35,322 nucleotides of DNA from assembly GCA_048421225.1 (NCBI GenBank), contig DBFNRV010000006.1, forward strand, positions 1-35,322, read 5' to 3'. This document shows positions 6,633 to 16,354 of this stretch, in pieces (the first letter of the stretch is position 1; every line of letters begins with the position of its first letter). The notes under the pieces were generated by a model. That model saw nothing but the letters and a program-made list of their open reading frames with translations, was not told the origin of the DNA and made no database searches. Source of the DNA: UMGS946 sp048421225 (GTDB lineage: Bacteria; Bacillota; Clostridia; Christensenellales; CAG-138). Both the position numbers and the translations under genes were made by a program.

Positions 6633-8795
6633 ATGGATCAGCTCATTGAGGCTTGCAGCAAAAGATTTTCAGAAGCTGATATTGAGTTGCTCAAAAAGGC
6701 TGTTGAGTTTGCCAAAAAGGCGCATGAGGGCCAGTTCCGCGAGTCAAAGGAACCCTATTATATCCATCCTAAAGCCGTGGCCATGATGCTTAATGACATG
6801 GGCATGGATATAAATGTGATTATTGCGGGATTGTTACACGATACGGTAGAGGATAACGATTATTTAACCATAAGAAATATCAAGGCTGAATTTGGCGATG
6901 ATATAGCGGAAATGGTTGACGGCGTTACAAAGCTGACCAAGAGCGGAAACGATAAGTCGATTTCCAAAGAGGACAGGCAGGCCGAGAATTTCAGAAAGAT
7001 GTTCGTAGCGATTGCGAAGGATGTACGTGTTGTAATAATAAAGCTTGCTGATCGGCTTCATAACATGAGGACGCTTGAATATTGCGACCCTGATAAACGC
7101 GTAAGAAAGGCAAGGGAGACGCTGGAGGTTTACGCCCCTCTTGCGCATAGGTTTGGAATGGGCGCTATGAAGGTTGAGCTGGAGGATCTTGCTTTTGAGC
7201 ATCTATATCCAGATGAATATAAAAAGCTTAAGGACGCCATTGAGCCCCAGCAGCGGGAGCGAATGAGCATGCTGATGAGCGCCATGAGTTCTATTTCCGA
7301 ACAGCTGAGAAACTCAGGCATAAAGGCGGAGATAAGCGGCAGAAGAAAGCATCTGTACAGCATATATAAAAAACTTAAAAAACAAGATACAACACTAAAT
7401 GAAATATATGATCTAATAGCAATTCGTGTAATCGTAAACACGGTTAAGGATTGTTATGAGGCATTGGGAGTAATACATTCCATGTGGCCGCCTATGCCTG
7501 GAAGGGTCAAGGACTATATAGCAATGCCCAAAACAAATCAATACAGATCACTGCATACCACCGTATTTGGTGAAAGCGGCATACCGTTTGAAGTTCAAAT
7601 CCGAACCCACGAAATGCATAAGGCGGCTGAGTACGGCATTGCGGCCCATTGGATGTATAAAGAGGGCAGGGCGGGGCGAGACGACCTTGACAGTAAGCTT
7701 GGGTGGCTAAGAGAGGCGCTCGAATATGAGGACTTGACAGATACGACAAGGGAATTTATAGATAATGTAAAGAAGGATTTTTTTTCCGATTTCGTATTTG
7801 TCCTAACGCCAAAAGGTGAGATAATCGACCTTCCAACTGGGTCCACTCCGGTTGATTTTGCGTACAGAATACATACTAATGTAGGAAACCACACACAGGG
7901 CGCCAGAGTTAACGATACCATGGTAAAGCTTGACTATAAGCTCAAAAATCATGATAAGGTAGAGATAATCACGTCCTCTCAGGCGGCTCCCAGCAGGGAC
8001 TGGCTTAGGTTTGTAAAAACCCAGCAGGCAAAGGCGAAGATAAGAAACTGGTTTAAAAAGGCAAACCAGGAGGAAAACGTTCAGCGTGGCAAAGAAATGC
8101 TAACTGACGCGGCAAAGCGTCAGGGCTACCAGCTGTCGGATATTGCAAAGCCCGCCTATTTTGAAGAAGTATTGAGCAAATACAAAATGAGCGATCCTGA
8201 GGATGTTTACGCGGCCATTGGATACGGAGGGATAACTACCGGCCAAATTCTGCACAAGCTTATAGACCTATACCAAAAGGAGAAAAATCAAAACAGACTT
8301 ATAAGCGAAGAGGGGAATGCAAAGGAATCAAACCATGACTCAAGCAAGATTGTTCATGGCGTTAGAGTATATGGCGATTCGGGAATGTCGGTAAGATTCG
8401 CCAAGTGTTGCAATCCCGTACCTGGGGATAAAATATTCGGGTATGTAACGCGGGGCCGCGGGGTTTCGGTTCATAGAAGCGATTGTGCCAACGCGGCCAA
8501 CCTAATGCAAGATATTGAACGAATAACGGAGGTAGAATGGGCGGGGGACTCTGCGAGCAAGTATCAGGTAAGCATAGTGGTTGAAGCGGAGGAAAGGGTA
8601 GGCCTTATGCTTGACCTCTCACGTACATTCATGGGATATGAAATCAGTATAACGAGGCTGAACGCAAATACGGACGATGAGGGAAATGTTACAACGAATT
8701 TATCATTCTGCGTCAAGGACTCGGAACAGCTTGATGTTGTAATGAAAAACCTGAAGAAACTACCTTCGGTTTCTAATGTTTATAGAACGTATTAA
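6633..8795 (+). CDS. relA: bifunctional (p)ppGpp synthetase/hydrolase Rel
   Basis: Makes and degrades the stringent-response alarmone (p)ppGpp. The domains are in the usual order for a long Rel protein of 720 residues. The HD hydrolase has LLHDTVED with H69-D70 and E73-D74. The synthetase has EIYDLIAIRV from about 257. The TGS domain starts at VFVLTPKGEIIDLPTG (about 388). The zinc-finger/conserved-cysteine region has AKCCNPVPGD at about 590. A C-terminal ACT domain begins at about 650. Both active-site regions look intact, so both activities are expected. The ATG at 6633 is preceded by GGGAG at 6619-6623. It heads a long plus-strand gene series. Confidence 0.95.
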   Translation: MDQLIEACSKRFSEADIELLKKAVEFAKKAHEGQFRESKEPYYIHPKAVAMMLNDMGMDINVIIAGLLHDTVEDNDYLTIRNIKAEFGDDIAEMVDGVTKLTKSGNDKSISKEDRQAENFRKMFVAIAKDVRVVIIKLADRLHNMRTLEYCDPDKRVRKARETLEVYAPLAHRFGMGAMKVELEDLAFEHLYPDEYKKLKDAIEPQQRERMSMLMSAMSSISEQLRNSGIKAEISGRRKHLYSIYKKLKKQDTTLNEIYDLIAIRVIVNTVKDCYEALGVIHSMWPPMPGRVKDYIAMPKTNQYRSLHTTVFGESGIPFEVQIRTHEMHKAAEYGIAAHWMYKEGRAGRDDLDSKLGWLREALEYEDLTDTTREFIDNVKKDFFSDFVFVLTPKGEIIDLPTGSTPVDFAYRIHTNVGNHTQGARVNDTMVKLDYKLKNHDKVEIITSSQAAPSRDWLRFVKTQQAKAKIRNWFKKANQEENVQRGKEMLTDAAKRQGYQLSDIAKPAYFEEVLSKYKMSDPEDVYAAIGYGGITTGQILHKLIDLYQKEKNQNRLISEEGNAKESNHDSSKIVHGVRVYGDSGMSVRFAKCCNPVPGDKIFGYVTRGRGVSVHRSDCANAANLMQDIERITEVEWAGDSASKYQVSIVVEAEERVGLMLDLSRTFMGYEISITRLNANTDDEGNVTTNLSFCVKDSEQLDVVMKNLKKLPSVSNVYRTY

Positions 8796-8822
8796 CACTA
8801 TCTAAGGAGGACCGGGGCACAA

Positions 8823-9269
8823 ATGAGGGCAGTGGTGCAAAGGGTGAAAAGCGCTTCGGTTAGCTGCGGAGGTCAGTTGATAAGCAGCGTCGGAAGAGGG
8901 CTTCTCATATTTTTGGGTATAGACGAGGATGACGGTGACACGGATCTTTCGTATATCTGTAATAAGGTAGTAGGACTCAGGGTGTTTGACGACCAATCCG
9001 GCAATATGAACCTATCGGTGGGTGATATAGACGGAGAGGTTTTACTCGTATCCCAGTTTACCCTGTACGGCGACTGCAGGAAGGGCCGCCGTCCTAGCTT
9101 TATAAGGGCGGCAAGGCCAGACAGGGCGCTTTCGATGTATGAGGCCGCAATCGAACGGATCGGTGAATTCGTTCCAACAAAATGTGGCAGGTTTGGAGCA
9201 ATGATGGAGGTTTTACTCATTAACGACGGACCTGTTACGATACTATTAGATAGTGAGAGGTCGTTCTGA
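8823..9269 (+). CDS. dtd: D-aminoacyl-tRNA deacylase
   Basis: Hydrolyses D-amino acids from mischarged tRNA. The 148-residue protein shows both DTD signatures: SQFTLYGD at about 78-85, and NDGPVTI near the C-terminus at about 134-140, where the cross-subunit Gly-Pro motif sits. It begins MRAVVQRVKSASV, typical of the family. GGAGG at 8806-8810 is 12 bases from the ATG, rather far; GGGG at 8814-8817 is nearer. The TGATG junction at 9267-9271 couples it to the next gene. The rel-dtd-hydrolase order is common in Clostridia. Confidence 0.96.
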   Translation: MRAVVQRVKSASVSCGGQLISSVGRGLLIFLGIDEDDGDTDLSYICNKVVGLRVFDDQSGNMNLSVGDIDGEVLLVSQFTLYGDCRKGRRPSFIRAARPDRALSMYEAAIERIGEFVPTKCGRFGAMMEVLLINDGPVTILLDSERSF

Positions 9270-9907
9270 TGATAAATATTGAAACGGTGTTAACTGGGCC
9301 GCTTGGAGTAAACACATATATAGTCAGCCGTGATAGGGCAAGCGAATGCGTTGTTATTGATCCTGCGGACGCAAAGAAGGTCTATAAACATCTTGGCGCA
9401 TCCGGTTTAACTTGCAAGTACATTTTGCTTACGCATGGCCACTTTGATCATATCCTGGGCGTTAAGGAAATGCAAGGCGCGGGAGCTAAGGTGTTTATAG
9501 GCGAAAAGGATTCAGACATGCTTTATGACAATAATAAAAATCTATCCGTACTTGCAGGCGTCAATGCTGAGTCATGCTATGCCGACGAGAAACTGATAGG
9601 CGGGGAGGTATTAACCCTATGTGGAATGGAATTCAGGGTGATTGCAACTCCTGGCCATTCCGAGGGTGGACTGTGTTATGTCTTGGATGAAGCCGAAACT
9701 ATATTTACTGGGGATACAATATTCAGATTAAGCGTAGGAAGGACTGACCTATATGGCGGAAGCGTTGAAAAACTGTTAAATTCAATAGTATTCAAGCTCT
9801 ATAGCCTTAAGGGCGACTATAGACTGCTTCCTGGTCATACCAGGGAAACCACGTTGAATTTCGAAAGGGAGCATAACCCCTGTACAAAGCGCTGGAGCAT
9901 GGATTAG
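9269..9907 (+). CDS. MBL-fold metallo-hydrolase (glyoxalase II-like)
   Basis: A zinc metallo-beta-lactamase fold hydrolase of 212 residues. The metal motif THGHFDH gives H56, H58, D60 and H61; further ligands are H in TPGHSEG, D in FTGDTIF, and the C-terminal H in LPGHTRE. It lacks the C-terminal domain of classical GloB and belongs to the short YcbL-like group, some of which hydrolyse S-lactoylglutathione or related thioesters. Its real substrate here is unknown. The ATG overlaps the dtd stop by one base. Confidence 0.88.
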   Translation: MINIETVLTGPLGVNTYIVSRDRASECVVIDPADAKKVYKHLGASGLTCKYILLTHGHFDHILGVKEMQGAGAKVFIGEKDSDMLYDNNKNLSVLAGVNAESCYADEKLIGGEVLTLCGMEFRVIATPGHSEGGLCYVLDEAETIFTGDTIFRLSVGRTDLYGGSVEKLLNSIVFKLYSLKGDYRLLPGHTRETTLNFEREHNPCTKRWSMD

Positions 9908-9914
9908 GAGAAAT

Positions 9915-11405
9915 ATGACGGGAATATTCACCAATCAGCCTGAGTTTCTCAACGAAATTGCTGAGGAGATGAGGCTGTTTATATCTTGTGAAGAAATTGA
10001 GCAGCTGGATTGCCTACCTTTAATGGGTGAGGGCGATATAGTTTTAAAACTCTTTCTTAGGATACAGGAAGGCGTATGGCACGTTGACGCAGAGTGCCTG
10101 CAGTTTCAATATGGAAGGGAGCGCAGGTTTAATTATGAATACAGAGCGCCGATGCGTCTTGAAACGCCCCTGATTGAAAAGCGATACAGAAAACGCTGCG
10201 TTAAAATTGCGGCCTTTCGCACAATGCGGGGAATGTTCGATTCATACGTTCCATGGGGATCCCTCACAGGAATACGGCCCACAAGGCTTATGCGAGAGCT
10301 TATATCGGAGCACACCGTTGAACAGGCCAGACGCATAATGCTTGAGGAATTCGATGTTTCATGTGAAAAACTTGAGCTTGCATCGAATATTGTTGCGGCG
10401 CAACTTCCAATAATAGGAATGCAGAGCAAGGACGATATAGATATATATGTTGGAATTCCGTATTGCAAAACGAGATGCCTGTATTGCTCCTTCGCATCCT
10501 GCGTCCGAACGGATAAGACCGATATGGGGGCATACATAGATGCGCTGAAACAGGATATAAAACATGGCTCTGGGATCGTTGATAAAGGTGGATACCGTGT
10601 GCGGGCAATCTATGTAGGCGGGGGAACGCCAACGGTGCTTACCGCCAATGAACTTCGCGATGTGCTTGAATTTACAATAGGCAGCTACGGAGGATTTGGG
10701 GCCGAGCTGACAGTTGAAGCGGGAAGGCCGGACACGATAGACCTTGACAAGCTTAGAGTTATAAAGAATTGCGGAGCGACAAGAATATCCATAAATCCGC
10801 AGACCATGTGCGAAAAAACATTAAAGCTAATTGGAAGGGAGCATTCGCCTTCGGCGATATTTAGGGCGTTTGATATCGCAAGGGAGGCAGGCATTAGCGT
10901 TATAAACGCTGATGTTATCGCCGGATTGCCAGGAGAAAACGAAGATAATATGAAGCGCACCATGGATGAGATCGCCTTGTTGGCGCCGGAAAATCTAACG
11001 GTACATACCTTGGCTGTAAAGCGGTCCTCAAGGCTTAAGGAAAGAATTACAGAATACCCGCTGCCTGATGCACAGACCGCGGACAACATGGTGAAAATCT
11101 GTGCAAAAGCGGCGCGCGACATGGGCATGTATCCATATTACATGTATCGTCAAAAATATATGAGAGGAAATCTAGAAAATGTGGGTTATACCACAGCGGG
11201 GGCCGAATGTATTTATAATATTGATATGATGGAGGAAACCACAAATATAATGGCGCATGGGGCTGGCGCAATGTCAAAACGGATATTTGATTCCCAGAGA
11301 CGCGTGGAGCGCATTCCAAACCCCAAGGATATAGCTACCTATATTTTAAAGATAGACAGGACGGTCGGCGATAAAAGAAAGCTGTTCCTGTCCGATAGGA
11401 AGTAA
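9915..11405 (+). CDS. hemZ: coproporphyrinogen III oxidase-like radical SAM protein HemZ
   Basis: A radical SAM protein of the HemN/HemZ class. It is 496 residues long, with a HemZ-type N-terminal region of about 170 residues ahead of the radical SAM core. The cluster motif YCKTRCLYC gives C184, C188 and C191, followed by YVGGGTPT. The context beside rel-dtd-MBL fits HemZ of Clostridia. Members are annotated as oxygen-independent coproporphyrinogen dehydrogenases, but many anaerobes with hemZ lack haem synthesis, so the substrate is uncertain. It starts seven bases after the hydrolase gene stop, with GGAG in the junction. Confidence 0.9.
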   Translation: MTGIFTNQPEFLNEIAEEMRLFISCEEIEQLDCLPLMGEGDIVLKLFLRIQEGVWHVDAECLQFQYGRERRFNYEYRAPMRLETPLIEKRYRKRCVKIAAFRTMRGMFDSYVPWGSLTGIRPTRLMRELISEHTVEQARRIMLEEFDVSCEKLELASNIVAAQLPIIGMQSKDDIDIYVGIPYCKTRCLYCSFASCVRTDKTDMGAYIDALKQDIKHGSGIVDKGGYRVRAIYVGGGTPTVLTANELRDVLEFTIGSYGGFGAELTVEAGRPDTIDLDKLRVIKNCGATRISINPQTMCEKTLKLIGREHSPSAIFRAFDIAREAGISVINADVIAGLPGENEDNMKRTMDEIALLAPENLTVHTLAVKRSSRLKERITEYPLPDAQTADNMVKICAKAARDMGMYPYYMYRQKYMRGNLENVGYTTAGAECIYNIDMMEETTNIMAHGAGAMSKRIFDSQRRVERIPNPKDIATYILKIDRTVGDKRKLFLSDRK

Positions 11406-11406
11406 T

Positions 11407-12138
11407 ATGAACAGTTTAATTAAAAAATACGGACTAACATTGGAAATGCCGCGTCATGTTGCTATAATAATGGATGGAAACGGTCGATGGGCTAAAACGA
11501 GGGGCCTGCCAAGGACGGCGGGGCACCGCGCCGGCGTCGAGGCGCTGCGTGGAGTAATCGAAACCTCGGACGGCTTTGGTATAGGGGCGCTCTCGTTATA
11601 CGCGTTTTCTACTGAAAACTGGCGAAGGCCCAAAACTGAGGTTAGCGCATTGTTCGAGCTTGTGATAGAATACTTTAAGCGCGAAATAGAGGAGCTTAAC
11701 GGAAAAGGAGTACGTATATCGATTTTGGGGGATATACGACCGCTTCCATCCAAAACGCGCAAAACGCTGGAGCAGGCCATGGAAATTACGGAGCGCAACC
11801 AGGGGCTTAAGCTGAATCTTGCTATAAACTATGGTGCGCGTACCGAGATTGCGCACGCTGCACGCATGCTTGCTGAAGATGTAGAAAGCGGACGCATAAG
11901 CGCTGGTTATATAGACGAAGCGTGCATTGAAAGGGCACTGTATACCAGCGGAATGCCGGAGCTTGATCTGATAATACGCACAGGAGGGGAAAAACGGCTG
12001 TCAAATTTCCTGTTATATCAGGCGGCTTATTCAGAACTGGTGTTTATTGATACTCTGTTTCCTGATTTTAACGAACAGCGCTATGCTGAATGCCTGAGCG
12101 AGTATCAAAACAGAAGTAGACGATATGGGGGACTATGA
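11407..12138 (+). CDS. uppS: isoprenyl transferase (undecaprenyl diphosphate synthase)
   Basis: A cis-prenyltransferase that extends farnesyl diphosphate to the C55 lipid carrier for cell-wall synthesis. The 243-residue protein has AIIMDGNGRWAK, with the catalytic aspartate D23, then HRAGVEALR, the FSTENW segment, and the C-terminal RTGGEKRLSNF and YSELVF motifs. It starts two bases after the hemZ stop. It leads the uppS-cdsA-dxr-rseP-ispG-polC order that is conserved in Clostridia, linking precursor supply (MEP pathway) to the lipid carrier. Confidence 0.97.
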   Translation: MNSLIKKYGLTLEMPRHVAIIMDGNGRWAKTRGLPRTAGHRAGVEALRGVIETSDGFGIGALSLYAFSTENWRRPKTEVSALFELVIEYFKREIEELNGKGVRISILGDIRPLPSKTRKTLEQAMEITERNQGLKLNLAINYGARTEIAHAARMLAEDVESGRISAGYIDEACIERALYTSGMPELDLIIRTGGEKRLSNFLLYQAAYSELVFIDTLFPDFNEQRYAECLSEYQNRSRRYGGL

Positions 12139-12159
12139 CGTCTCGAAAGGTGGTTTGGG

Positions 12160-12990
12160 ATGCGGACTAGGATAGTTGTTGGGGTGTTGCTGGCGCTGTT
12201 GTTCTTGCTGACGCTATTTTTTGGCGGTATCGTACAGTGCGTTATGTTCAGTCTGGCTACTTCAATATGCGTTTATGAAATGGTTAAGACTTTCCAGAAA
12301 AAAAGCCTAAATCCCTTTTCCTATCCGCTATATCTGTTTGCATTGATATACTATCCTGTTACCCGCTATACGCCTGCGATATACTGGTTGCTGCTGTTGC
12401 TTGTATTTTGTGTTACAGCTACGATTGTAGAACGTATTTTTAATAAAAAACGTACCACTGAAGACGTCTTTGCTAGCCTATCGGTATTTTTATATCCACT
12501 TTCGTTTTTTGTGTTCATAGCCGCTATACATAAGCTGTCGGGAGAGGCTTTAAGCCGCATAGCACTGCTGATGATGTTTGCGGGGCCTTTGCTTGGGGAT
12601 ACCATGGCTTACTTTGTAGGAGTTTTTTACGGAAGGCATAAGCTATGTCCTCATATAAGCCCCAAAAAAACCGTTGAAGGCGGCATTGGGGGTCTTGCGG
12701 GCGGCATAATGGGCGGTGTACTTGTATACTTTGTGCAGCAATATTTGGAAATACGGCCTTACGTAGGGATAATACCTATGATGGTATTGGGCCTTCTATG
12801 CGGGGCGATGGGACAGATAGGCGACCTGTTTGCATCAACTATAAAGCGGTGGGCCAATATAAAGGATTTTGGGACGCTTTTGCCAGGCCATGGGGGAATG
12901 CTGGACCGCCTGGACAGCGTTTTAATGTGCGCGCCGATGGTATTCCTGTTCTTTTACGCGGTGCATAGCTATGTAACGGGGCTGTTGTAA
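12160..12990 (+). CDS. cdsA: phosphatidate cytidylyltransferase
   Basis: Makes CDP-diacylglycerol from phosphatidate and CTP for phospholipid synthesis. The 276-residue protein is strongly hydrophobic with about eight membrane segments. It has ISPKKTVEGGIGG at about 167-179 and the C-terminal CDS signature region (GQIGDLFAS to KDFGTLLPGHGGMLDRLDS). GAAAGGTGG precedes the ATG. It lies between uppS and dxr as in other Firmicutes. Confidence 0.96.
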   Translation: MRTRIVVGVLLALLFLLTLFFGGIVQCVMFSLATSICVYEMVKTFQKKSLNPFSYPLYLFALIYYPVTRYTPAIYWLLLLLVFCVTATIVERIFNKKRTTEDVFASLSVFLYPLSFFVFIAAIHKLSGEALSRIALLMMFAGPLLGDTMAYFVGVFYGRHKLCPHISPKKTVEGGIGGLAGGIMGGVLVYFVQQYLEIRPYVGIIPMMVLGLLCGAMGQIGDLFASTIKRWANIKDFGTLLPGHGGMLDRLDSVLMCAPMVFLFFYAVHSYVTGLL

Positions 12991-12994
12991 AATT

Positions 12995-14143
12995 ATGAAT
13001 TTAAAAAAAATCGTTATTTTAGGCTCTACGGGTTCCATAGGGGTTCAAACGCTTGATGTAATACGCAGTCATAGGGATACAATGCGGTGTATCGGCCTTT
13101 GCGCTGGAAGCAACGTTGAACTCCTTAATCGCCAGATTGCGGAGTTTTGCCCGAAGTATGTGGGCCTTGCGGACGCAGGCCGCGCACATGAAGTAATAGT
13201 GAAGCAGGGCGTATCCCTTATTTTGGGACGAAGCGCTGCCGCTGAACTGGCCCAGCTTGCCGAAGCTGATATCATTGTAAACGCGGTGTGCGGATTTGCG
13301 GGAACGCTGCCGCTGGTCACGGCGCTTCACGCGGGTAAAACAGTTGCTCTTGCCAATAAAGAGAGCATCGTTTGCGCGAACCCGCTTATACAAAACGCGC
13401 TTAAATCGGGGGGGAGGATTATACCCGTCGACAGCGAGCAGTCGGCCATATTTCAATGCCTTATGGCAGGCAGACGGAGCGATCTGCAAAAACTTATAAT
13501 TACAGCATCGGGAGGGCCGTTTAGAACCAGTACGCTTGAGGAGTTGGAACACGCTACGCCTGAACAGGCCTTGAAGCACCCAATATGGAATATGGGGGGG
13601 AAAATTTCACTGGATTCCGCAACGATGTTTAATAAAGGGCTTGAAATAATGGAAGCGGCGTTTCTGTTCGATATGAGGGGAGATGCAATAGAGGTTCTGC
13701 TGCATCCCCAATCCATCGTACATTCAATGGTAGAGTTTGTTGATGGAAGCATAATAGCCCAGCTGGGCACTGCCGATATGAGGACAGCAATACAATATTC
13801 GCTGACCTATCCTGAAAGGATAAAATCGGAGGTAAAGCCGCTTAACCTATTTGATGAGAAGCCTCTGACTTTTGAAAAACCCGACGTTTCAAGATTTCCA
13901 GCAATACGGCTGGCATATGCGGCACTCAATGGTGGAAACGTGTTGCCAATAGTGTACAATGCCGCTAACGAGGCCGCCGCCTCAATGTTTTTGGCGGGCA
14001 AGACGGGCTTTTTGGACATAGCTCGGCGTGTTGAATATGCAATGGAAAAAGCGCAAGCATATAATTTCGTATATGCGGACAGCTATGAAGCTATAGTTGA
14101 GATTGATAGGCGGTCCAGAATGCTTGTTCAAGAAAAAGTGTGA
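12995..14143 (+). CDS. dxr: 1-deoxy-D-xylulose 5-phosphate reductoisomerase
   Basis: Converts DXP to 2-C-methyl-D-erythritol 4-phosphate with NADPH, the committed step of the MEP isoprenoid pathway. The 382-residue protein starts with the NADPH-binding loop ILGSTGSIG (8-16), has ALANKES at about 124-130, the metal-site segment PVDSEQSA, and LITASGGPF. It follows cdsA by four bases. With ispG downstream, two MEP enzymes sit in this operon. Confidence 0.97.
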   Translation: MNLKKIVILGSTGSIGVQTLDVIRSHRDTMRCIGLCAGSNVELLNRQIAEFCPKYVGLADAGRAHEVIVKQGVSLILGRSAAAELAQLAEADIIVNAVCGFAGTLPLVTALHAGKTVALANKESIVCANPLIQNALKSGGRIIPVDSEQSAIFQCLMAGRRSDLQKLIITASGGPFRTSTLEELEHATPEQALKHPIWNMGGKISLDSATMFNKGLEIMEAAFLFDMRGDAIEVLLHPQSIVHSMVEFVDGSIIAQLGTADMRTAIQYSLTYPERIKSEVKPLNLFDEKPLTFEKPDVSRFPAIRLAYAALNGGNVLPIVYNAANEAAASMFLAGKTGFLDIARRVEYAMEKAQAYNFVYADSYEAIVEIDRRSRMLVQEKV

Positions 14144-14187
14144 TATAATATCATTTAATCCGATTATGGTGAAGGGAGAACATCAAT

Positions 14188-15231
14188 TTGGATATAGTTC
14201 TATCGATACTTGGAGCTCTATTAGTGCTCGGAATACTGGTTTTTGTTCATGAGCTGGGGCATTACGGAATGGGAAGGCTGCTTGGCTTTAAAATAGTTGA
14301 GTTTTCCATAGGAATGGGTCCAAAGTTGGCCAAGTTTGAGAAAAAGGGCATTTTGTATTCAATACGAGCCTTACCTATTGGCGGTATGTGCCAATTTGAG
14401 GGAGAGGACGAAGGCGTAAAAAATGCCGACTCCTTCAATTCAAAGCCGGTATGGAAGCGTATGCTTGTCGTGCTGGCAGGCCCGTTTATGAATATCCTTT
14501 TTGCGATTATATTTTCAGCGATAACGCTTATGGCATACGGCGATTTGAAATATATGCCGCAGGTAGTTGATTTTGACCAGGAGGCCAGCATTGCTCAGGA
14601 GGCCGGAATGCTCAAAGGCGATATAATTGTAGAGATAAACGGTACGCCTATAACATATCCAAACCAGGCGGTGGAAGAGCTAAAATCAGCTGATCCAAAC
14701 GGAACAACTATAATTGTCGTCGATCGCGCCGGAGAGAGGGTAAGTCTTGGATTGAGCGATATATATAACGCTCAAAAGGAGGGCAATTACATCGGCATAA
14801 CGATAGGCGCCGCCGCTATACGGGAAGAATACAACTTTATCAGCGCGTGGGGCGGGTCGGTTAAGTATACGTTTTCAATGATCGACGAGATGTTCGGCTT
14901 TTTAGGAACCCTATTCCAGGGCAATATACAGCAAGGCGATGTGGTTGGCGCCGTAGGTATGATAGACCTCATTGGCCAGGCGGTACGCAGCAGCTTTGAA
15001 ACGGTGCTTAGAATGGCGGTTCTTATAAGCATAAACCTTGGAATAATAAATCTGCTCCCGCTGCCTGCCCTGGATGGGGGAAGATTTGTGTTTATGGCCA
15101 TTGAGGCGATATTCAGAAAGCCGGTGCCTGTCAAGGTAGAGGCGGTCGTACATATGATTGGTTTTGTTCTACTGATGATTTTGATGATCGTGCTTACATT
15201 TGGAGATGTTTCAAGACTCGTGGGAGGATAA
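14188..15231 (+). CDS. rseP: RIP metalloprotease RseP (site-2 protease family)
   Basis: A zinc protease that cleaves substrates within the membrane, such as anti-sigma factors or signal peptides. The 347-residue protein starts at TTG with GAAGGGAG upstream. The first membrane helix carries HELGH at 21-25 and the last ones carry the second metal-site motif NLLPLPALDGG near 290. One PDZ domain lies between (about 115-200). The sporulation protease SpoIVFB, which activates pro-sigma-K, has the same fold, but the PDZ domain and the neighbours mark this as the housekeeping type. Confidence 0.94.
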   Translation: MDIVLSILGALLVLGILVFVHELGHYGMGRLLGFKIVEFSIGMGPKLAKFEKKGILYSIRALPIGGMCQFEGEDEGVKNADSFNSKPVWKRMLVVLAGPFMNILFAIIFSAITLMAYGDLKYMPQVVDFDQEASIAQEAGMLKGDIIVEINGTPITYPNQAVEELKSADPNGTTIIVVDRAGERVSLGLSDIYNAQKEGNYIGITIGAAAIREEYNFISAWGGSVKYTFSMIDEMFGFLGTLFQGNIQQGDVVGAVGMIDLIGQAVRSSFETVLRMAVLISINLGIINLLPLPALDGGRFVFMAIEAIFRKPVPVKVEAVVHMIGFVLLMILMIVLTFGDVSRLVGG

Positions 15232-15289
15232 TGCATAAAGCTATATGAAAACCGCGTTGGAGATTTAGCCTAAAAGGGGTAAGGAAATT

Positions 15290-16354
15290 ATGACTAGGCC
15301 AGTGATGGTGGGCGGAGTGCAGATAGGCGGGGGCGCCAATATATCCATACAATCCATGACCAATACCGATACCAGGGATATAAAGGCCACCGTGGATCAG
15401 ATAAAAGGGTTGGAGGATGCAGGTTGCGAGATTGCCAGGTTTTCAGTATACGACATGGAGTGCGCTGAAGCGATACAAGGCATAAAGGCAGTGACGCATA
15501 TACCGCTCGTAGCCGATATACATTTTGATTACAGGCTGGCCATTGCCTCAATAAATAATGGCATAGATAAAATACGCTTTAATCCAGGCAATATAGGTGA
15601 TGCTGATAGGGTTAAGAAGCTGGTTAAGTGCGCAAAAGAGCATTGCGTTCCTATAAGGGTAGGGGTGAACGGCGGTTCCCTTGAACGCGACCTCCTTTTA
15701 AAACATGGCAGGCCGTCGCCCGAAGCGCTGGTGGAAAGCGCTAAACGGCATGTAGATCTGCTTTTGGGGGAGGGCTTTGAGGATATTGTCGTATCGCTGA
15801 AAGCGTCCAATGTCATGGATACGGTTAAAGCATACAGGCTTATGAGCGGCATTTGCCGGTTTCCCCTTCATGTGGGAGTAACGGAGGCGGGCTTTGGAGA
15901 GTCGGCTGTTGTAAAGTCCGCCATTGGAATTGGATCACTGCTTTTGGATGGCATAGGAGACACTATCAGGGTATCAATAACTGGAGACCCGATTTACGAG
16001 GTCAAGGCTGCCAAAGAAATACTTCGTTCGCTGGAAAGATACGACAGGGGGATTGAGATAATCAGCTGCCCTACATGTGGACGCTGCTGCGTAGACCTTG
16101 AGTCAATCGCGCGCCAGGTTGAATCGGAATTAAGCGGATTTTGTACGGATAAAGCGCTTAAAGTGGCGGTTATGGGCTGTGCTGTCAACGGCCCTGGAGA
16201 AGCCAGGGAGGCCGATATAGGCATAGCTTTTGGTGCGGGCAGGGGAGTTTTATTCAAAAAGGATGAGGTAATTCTGAATGCACCCCATCAAGAGGCCGTT
16301 TCCGCTCTCATCTCAGAAGCCCGCAGGATTGCAGGTGACGGGATATGGACATAA
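15290..16354 (+). CDS. ispG: 4-hydroxy-3-methylbut-2-en-1-yl diphosphate synthase (IspG/GcpE)
   Basis: A MEP pathway [4Fe-4S] enzyme that reduces methylerythritol cyclodiphosphate to HMBPP. The 354-residue protein shows the N-terminal signature IQSMTNTDTRD and the cluster cysteines in SCPTCGRC (C260, C263) and in MGCAVNGPGEA near 295. The start at 15290 follows GTAAGG. It overlaps the polC start by ten bases. The short single-module form is the normal bacterial type. Confidence 0.97.
   Translation: MTRPVMVGGVQIGGGANISIQSMTNTDTRDIKATVDQIKGLEDAGCEIARFSVYDMECAEAIQGIKAVTHIPLVADIHFDYRLAIASINNGIDKIRFNPGNIGDADRVKKLVKCAKEHCVPIRVGVNGGSLERDLLLKHGRPSPEALVESAKRHVDLLLGEGFEDIVVSLKASNVMDTVKAYRLMSGICRFPLHVGVTEAGFGESAVVKSAIGIGSLLLDGIGDTIRVSITGDPIYEVKAAKEILRSLERYDRGIEIISCPTCGRCCVDLESIARQVESELSGFCTDKALKVAVMGCAVNGPGEAREADIGIAFGAGRGVLFKKDEVILNAPHQEAVSALISEARRIAGDGIWT

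Noticed and set aside
13019..13579. 186-codon minus-strand frame opposite dxr
   Set aside because: Antisense to a clear dxr gene, with no ribosome site and no recognisable product.
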